DNA of 64,000 bases from Paramacrobiotus metropolitanus. Its lineage: Eukaryota > Tardigrada > Eutardigrada > Parachela > Macrobiotidae. A model generated the notes under the pieces. That model ran no database searches and was not told the DNA's origin. It saw nothing but the letters and a program-made list of their open reading frames with translations. A program made the translations under genes and the position numbers. The stretch lies in contig NW_026570284.1 of the NCBI RefSeq assembly GCF_019649055.1, positions 124,001 to 188,000 on the forward strand, in the 5' to 3' direction. Positions 57,636-64,000 of the stretch are shown one piece after another. Each line of letters starts with the position of its first letter. Position 1 is the first letter of the stretch.

Positions 57636-60600
57636 TCAATTCTTTCGTGCGCGCAGCAGCAGTGCAAAAAAAGCCGCTAATCGAAATCCAATGATGAGGA
57701 CAAACAGCATGTAGATGTTAAAGACGAGGTTATCGGGATTAAAATGCAGCTGCTGTAATACCGCCATCCCGTCGTGCGGGCACGATACATTCCTTGTGCA
57801 ATGGATTTCCGTCACATCGCGCCATTGATTGACCACCAAGGCTTCGTTGCCGTACTTGAACCACGATATATACTGCAGGATAAAAGATAACAAAAAGTCA
57901 GAACCAATCAAAACAAATACTGCAACATCCTTTGAAAACAATTTCGAAATGATAATGCTAAGAGAAATGCAGCTATAGAAATTTAAGTCAACAAGGCGTG
58001 GGCGTCCAATCGACCATTAATGCTGCTTTTTAGAGACAACGTTGCACAATGTAGGACTACGGAAGCAGCAAGATAAGCAATAATCATATTGCATTGTTCA
58101 TGTAAAAAAACAATACTGCGAAACTTCTGGAAAGCGAAAAATATTCAATAGTACTTACCGCAAGCCATATAAAATATTTGGGAACTGTTCCGCTGTTTAA
58201 GAAGAATCCACCAAACAACATGAGAGGCACAAAGAGCGTGGGCGCCAATGCTAAAGCCAAATTTTCCGTCCCCGCCACACAGGAAATCAAATATCCGAAA
58301 CTAACAGCTGCATTTGTGAAGAGAATGACAATGGCACAGGCAATCAAGAAAGCTTCCACCGTCGGATTGAGTCCAATCATCCAGTAAGCAATACACGTAA
58401 AAATAAATGGTAAAATAATAAAAGTAGGAACGTCCACCAGTGTTTTTGACAAAAAATAGACATCCACTCTGTACATGCCATTGAAATGTTCTCGCAAAAA
58501 TATTGGCAGTTCTTGGGTAAAAACGTTGATCACAGCGAACAAATTACCGAAAGTCTGCAATAAACCAAGCGTTTACTGGAAACGCACAAAACATGGTTGG
58601 AAACTTCGTAAATCATTTCAAAGTGTACTGCATTAATCAATGTTATAAAAATTTAAACGTCATTAATCTAACCGATTGACGTCAATGCTGAATTCATCTA
58701 TAAAGCAGCAAAACTTATAAAAACGCTACACTGCTTTGTAACACAAAAAAAATGCGGCAAAAAAATCAGTAAAACGGTACATAAATAAGTTACGCTTACC
58801 ATGTTAGTCAAGAAAAGAAAAATGGCACCATTGATATTCTGCACTCCTTCGGCCGTATTTTCTTGCCTTAAGAATATTATTCCCAGCAAAAGAGCAATGA
58901 AGATCGTCTGAATCAACCGCACTTTCACAATAAGTGGTTCCCGTACAACACTCAAAGCCGACCGCCACATCACCGCGGCGAACTGTCGAAACCAGTTAGC
59001 TTTATATGCTGACTTCTTGGCCATACTTCCAGCCGGAAGTTCATTATTGTGGATTTCCTTGGTAGCCGTCAAGATCTTCCGACCGCGTTCCGAATTCTCA
59101 AAGGCATCACACACCTTCTCCGCCCTCTCCTTACACTCCGCTTCCCGTCCCGGTATAATGGCCAATTTATGAATGTAGTGATCAGCCGGATTGAAATTTG
59201 GTGGGCACGGATAACCCAATTCGGCGAAGAAGTGTTTAGCACGATGAGAATTCCCCAGGTAAGCCACACGACCCTCGGACATGAGCAGCAGCCGGTCAAA
59301 CATGGCGAACACCTCGGAGGAGGGTTGATGAATGGTGCAGCAGACGGTCTTTCCCTTGGCGGCCATATCACGCAGCACACTGACCACATTCTGCGCCATG
59401 AACGCGTCCAGACCGGATGTCGGCTCATCACAAAACATCAGCGGCGGATCTGTTAATACTTCGGATGCAAAGGCCAACCGCTTCATTTCTCCTCCCGAAA
59501 TGCCTTTTATTCGTCCGGGAATTCCGATTTTTGTGTTGGCACATTTGGCTAAACCCAGCTCCGCGATGACCTCATCGACGCGGCGTAAACGGTTTTCTTT
59601 GGAGATGTGCTTGTCCATGCGCACTTCGCTTTGGAATATCAAATGTTCGCGTACCGTCAGCGTTCCCACAAAGAGATCCACCTAAGAACATATCCAAAAC
59701 AATTTTAATTTAAAGGGATCATACAAAAAAGTTACAAACACTAGATTTCCATTTAAACCGGAGGAAGAAACAGTTGGCAAATAAGTAAGTCTGCTTCCGT
59801 GTTAACTACAGCAGTGCTAGAACATTCTTCCCCATCATTACTGACAGTTTCTAGAAACGTTACAGAAAAAATCTGCAATCATATTAATACTGTTTATGGC
59901 CCAGGAAACATATCCTTGCATATGATGATGTAATTTTCCTTTTAACGGCTCCGGTAGCACCTTCAGTGCTATTAATATTATTGTCAATCAAAGCGCAAAA
60001 TAGTGTTCCCTGTGTGAGCAAAGCAAAAATCGATCGGTGTGCATCAAAATTAATCACGTAATGGACCATGATAGACAAGGGCTTTTTCTGACAAATTGCG
60101 AAGGTGTTACAGTGCTCTCGGATGACATCAATGCACAACGGATCACAAGGTCTAATGAATGTTCACAGGATGGCCGCGCTTCCTGCCGAAGCGTGGTAAT
60201 AAGAAAGCCCAGGCATTTTACGCCGGGAATATAATCCTGTATTAGAGTTAATTTTTCTGCGTCTATTCAGGCAACCGGAAACCAAGGCGGAATTGATTTC
60301 ACTGGATCTTGCAGCATCATCGTGCAACACGGATTTAAATGTCACTGTCGGCGTCTGTGCCTCTTTAAAAGATTTTCGTATTGATTTTGCTGGAAAATTT
60401 AAGGAAACCGCAGTGGATGCATTGCCACTATGTCTACACGGGCGGCAAAAGGATCATTCCTTACCTGCTGCACATACGCTGAAATACTGGTGATAGCCTT
60501 CCCGATTTTCCGGTTGTTTATGCATATTGCACCCTCCAGCTTTAATTTACCGCGATTACGTCTGCAAATAGCCACAAAAATTAGCATTCTCGCGTTTGAA

Positions 60601-61782
60601 TGTCACAGTAAGTGCAAATTAAAACTATCCTACAATTACAGCATATAACGGTAACAAAATAATTATGACATAAAATATGTCGTGGAAAAGAAAACATTGG
60701 ACAAGAAAAAAAGCTTTTCCTTATTCTGTTAATGGTTTGCTAGTAATTTTACTCATAGAGAAAAAAACTTTTTTATTCCAGCAATACTTTTTTCATTGGA
60801 ACAAAAAACTATAAATGTGGCTGCCTTTTTTAAATAGCGTGATCGCTAAATTTTAAAATTATGCGTGATATCGCTAGTTCCAGAAAACGTTCACATGCAT
60901 CATGATACATGGGAAACTAATCCCGCTGAATTGTTACAAAACGCAATTGTCTGTTGATAATGTTAATTAAATTAATTCAGATTACCAATGCGGAAACAGC
61001 AATTTCACACGCTAATAAATTCATTTACCCATTGAGCACATTGAGCAATGTCGTCTTTCCAGCACCGCTAGCGCCTACGGGCAAATTCACACCACAGTGA
61101 AAACGCGCACTGGCCAACAAAGAATAATTTCCGACAATCGCCACAATACCCATAATTGCCAGCAACTCGCCGGGACGCACCAATCCGCTGACATTTTTCA
61201 AAATCTGCTTCGGTTCCCGGGCTTCTTCCACTGACCGGGATGTGCAGGGACGCTTCCGGGGTGGCGGCAGCCACACATTCACGTTATGCCAACTGTAACA
61301 ACACGCGCGTGAAAATGCAATTAATTCGTTTAACACTGCCGCAGAATGGCAAGGCGATGTTTAATCTTATCAGTTTGATTACTATGATTATGCTGCAATA
61401 GCCCGCATTCATCTGCTCACAGACTGGTTATCGCGAAAATTTGCAGGTCAAGTTGAAGATAAATTGGCCAGAAAGAAAATATCGAAAAACGATGAATGCG
61501 CAGACGCACACGCACCTCAGTGTAATGGCGTCCAGGTTCTCCATCCCGACCAATTCGGGATGGACGTCGTAATGACTGGAGACGATGGAGGATTTCGTAT
61601 GAAAGCTCCTTGATCCTGTCGCAATAATTTTCATAAACACGGTTTTCTAGAAGACTCCGTATAAAAATAACACAGAAAAACGCCTTAGATAACCTACGAG
61701 GCGAGTAATGTCCATTTTCAGGGAGGAACCTCGCCTCTTCTGCCTTAACATCCACATCCTCATTGAAACTTGCAACGGACAT
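57636..61782 (-). CDS. w: White-type ABCG half-transporter
   Basis: Eight exons: 61782-61698, 61615-61516, 61292-61150, 61074-61029, 60561-60465, 59681-58800, 58554-58159, 57872-57636. Phases are consistent and give 661 residues (Drosophila White 687). ABCG half-transporters dimerise; White pairs with Scarlet or Brown to move pigment precursors into granules. Nucleotide-binding motifs are in order: Walker A GASGAGKTTLLNVLNG, Q-loop AYVQQ, signature ISGGEMKRLAFASE, Walker B LMFCDEPTSGLD, H-loop TIHQPSSEVF. The membrane half has REPLIVKVRLIQTIFIALL, NINGAIFLFLTNM, ELPIFLREH, FGYLISC, LFGGFFLNSGTVP and YISWFKYGNEALVVNQW, then a Cys-containing loop and an RARKN tail, all very White-like. Exons 1-2 (acidic N-terminus) are the least certain part. 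Confidence 0.92.
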
Positions 61783-61789
61783 GGTGGTG

Positions 61790-63520
61790 CAGGCGGAGCG
61801 ATAACTCTCAAAACAGACTCCAAACGCATGCAGTGCAAACGCAATTAAGACAAAAGTGAAGACAGGAGAGCAAAAAAAACTTGCGAAAACGGTAGATAAT
61901 AAATTATGATATCCGCGTCGCACACGTAATACGAGTATACAGATAATTATTGATGTTTTGAATTGCAGCTCTCGATCCTATAAACCAATAAAATAGAAGC
62001 CACACCAATTCGTTCCAAAACAACGATGAGCAATAACATTGATTAACAAATTAAATTAAATTAAAATCCACCAAAGTAAGTCGAACATTCCGATGTGTAT
62101 TTCAACTTCGCATGCAGCACTGACAACACTGGCAATACTTCACAGCTGATGATGCATTCTGGCACTGCATATTGTATTGTACACTGTACAATACAGTAAG
62201 TACATAAATGATAAATACGATACAATCAATAAACAGTTATAAACTGATGAAAAACCAGAACTAATAACTATCGTTTCAAATCAAATACACATTTAAATGG
62301 TACAGAACTGATGGTGAGAAGTGAGAACTACGCAAGAAGCTTAGAAGCTCACGAAAAAAAACAAAAACACCAAAATTAGCAGCGCGTTTTGCAAGTGCGT
62401 TACCTCCTTTAATATTCCGTCTTGCACCCAGTTATCACGAACTGACTGAAAGCCTAGTACTGCATGTATTTAACACTCACTGCGTTGCCGAATGCCGGTT
62501 GGCGGTAGAAGTGCAACACCAAGTAATGCAAGGCGGGAGACAAGTGTACTGTGTACAATAATTATTATATTTGTAGACTATCGAATGATAAGGATAATAA
62601 ATTTTATGGATACGTTGTAGTGCAATTTTATTTTGTTACTCGATAGGTATAATAATTTATACAAATTATGTAAGATAAACAGGAATGTTGGCAGGATCAC
62701 GTTGATTAATCCGTATCCGACAGACTGCAAACGAGGTATGGAACGCTTCTGTTCCTTGCAAACGGTAAGCCGGCAAAACAGGATTACCGTGACGGTCGAA
62801 CTGTTCCTGTTATGCGCCTTAGTACCGGTATGTACAATACGGTACACGATAGTAGTCTAGTTGAATACTGTAGTCAGTATAGTGTACCATGTAACCCTCT
62901 GGATCATACTGGTTCGTAACTGAAGTCGCTGGAATTGGTGTATCTAAAGGGGAATGATACTTGGGAATAAAAGTGCCGCTGACTGCGGAACGGGAACCGG
63001 AAGATGTGGATGGAAGCACCGTGGCAAACAACTGGAATTTGTGTTATCAGACTGCCCTTCGTACAAGTAAGTCCTTAATTTTGCCTTCTGGCATCAATAG
63101 TTTCGATACATTACACAAAACTGTCTGTGTCACTACTCACTACTGCAAGTACAGTAAATTATTTCAAACGCAAACGTAACGGTGCGCGTTAGCAGAATAC
63201 TGAATATTTTTTATACAGTTTTATAATTTTTTTGCAATTATTCACCACGCAAAGCGTTAAGTATTTCCTCTAGCTTCGTCCAGTGCGCTGTTAAAAATGT
63301 GCTGCTCTACTGACAAGTGAGCAGTGCAGAAGTTTTGAACCCAGTTAAAGTGGAAAATTAAGTACACTGCAAATACTCCACTGCTGTACACGCTATAGTT
63401 GGAGAGGTACATTCACAAAAAATAAAGTTTGTACCATTGTATGCCGAAATGGTATGACCTTTCTTTCATCGGCAACATGCAAATCTATCTATACAACTAC
63501 AAAAGAATAAGAAGGTGCAC
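61790..63520. other. Upstream flank of the ABCG gene, no other gene supported
   Basis: AT-rich DNA with short ORFs only. The minus-strand frame continuing upstream of 61782 to 61923 is hydrophobic and could extend the White-type protein, but the Met at 61782 fits the family better. Confidence 0.4.
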
Positions 63521-63530
63521 CTCCAGTGCC

Positions 63531-63983
63531 ATAGTTGGACGAGCTGCAGTACCTGGGCGCTCCACTTCATGATGCTGCCGTGGCGGGGACGCTCACCACT
63601 GCGACAGCACAAATTGCTCCAGTGGTGCGGCGACTGAAAGTGTTACCGGCTCATCACTCCCCGTACTTATTGAAATGCAGCATGGGACCGGTATTTTTAA
63701 AGAATGACGTATAAGTTACGCACTGCTCGGTGTTATCTGCAGAGAGGACTGCTGACTGAATTTGATTCGTGAATACCTATCGGCAATCATCAACGTGAAC
63801 ATTACCGACGTGAACTGGACGCAGGCATTATTTCCAGTTAAAGTCTTGCTGCAAGACCACCTAGCAGAAGGAGGCCTCGGAATCCCGAGTTTTGAGAAGC
63901 TTGCCCTTCTGGCCTTTCTGACCTCGGCTTACACAGTGACCCGGGTGGCAACCAAAATTACCGACTGCGACCCGGAAGTGTAA
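63531..63983 (+). pseudogene. Non-LTR retrotransposon reverse transcriptase C-terminal fragment
   Basis: From about 63538 the plus strand reads DELQYLGAPLHDAAVAG and continues to VLPAHHSPYLLKCSMGP before a stop near 63711. In another frame from 63762, DVNWTQALFPVK is followed by GGLGIPSFEKLALLAFLTSA. The LG(A/I)P and GGLGI-x-S-x(3)-LALLAFL blocks are typical of the region after the RT palm in LINE-like elements. The frame changes between the two parts, so this is a broken copy. The last stop is at 63981-63983. Confidence 0.65.
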
Positions 63984-64000
63984 TGCGGCAACGGCGAAGT

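Overview
The window is nuclear DNA of an animal. Most genes are split by short GT-AG introns, intergenic DNA is AT-rich, and the gene set is metazoan: SELENBP1, POMT2, Orai, RACK1, UBAP2L/lingerer, the PP2A catalytic subunit, MOGS and an ABCG transporter closest to insect White. The White-type transporter and a 7TM receptor-like gene suggest an ecdysozoan, possibly a panarthropod such as a tardigrade. That placement is inference. All exon models were made by eye from splice sites, reading phase and family resemblance.

Layout. 1-540: decayed non-LTR retrotransposon endonuclease (-). 1.8-2.7 kb: putative 7TM receptor (-). 6.3-9.7 kb: SELENBP1 (-). 10.5-13.9 kb: POMT2 (-). 15.2-16.4 kb: small membrane protein (-). 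17.4-18.3 kb: Orai (-). 20.9-22.5 kb: candidate secreted peptide precursor (-). 24.8-27.3 kb: RACK1 (-). 28.1-32.9 kb: UBAP2L (-). 34.4-36.9 kb: PP2A catalytic subunit (+). 38.0-42.9 kb: a truncated UBAP2L copy leading in phase into a Crinkler/RHS-type NTPase-nuclease exon (-). 43.6-44.3 kb: a fold-back transposable element. 44.3-47.35 kb: MOGS copy with its middle deleted. 47.4-49.1 kb: PP2A copy lacking exon 1. 51.0-53.9 kb: intact MOGS (+). 56.5-57.0 kb: small KEN-box protein (+). 57.6-61.8 kb: White-type ABCG transporter (-). 63.5-64.0 kb: another non-LTR fragment (+).

The region from 28 to 56 kb is a rearranged segmental-duplication cluster. UBAP2L, PP2A and MOGS each have one full copy and one partial copy, and the partial copies are joined in the order UBAP2L', MOGS', PP2A'. 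The most striking result is that the UBAP2L' exons, including a hybrid exon made from pieces of exons 6 and 4, stay in frame and phase-match a 1.7-kb Crinkler-like exon that has no Met near its own start. This predicts a chimeric protein of about 1083 residues: UBA domain and disordered region, then P-loop NTPase, then PD-(D/E)XK-like nuclease. Single-base frameshifts in otherwise well-conserved genes (POMT2 twice, Orai, UBAP2L) suggest residual assembly errors.
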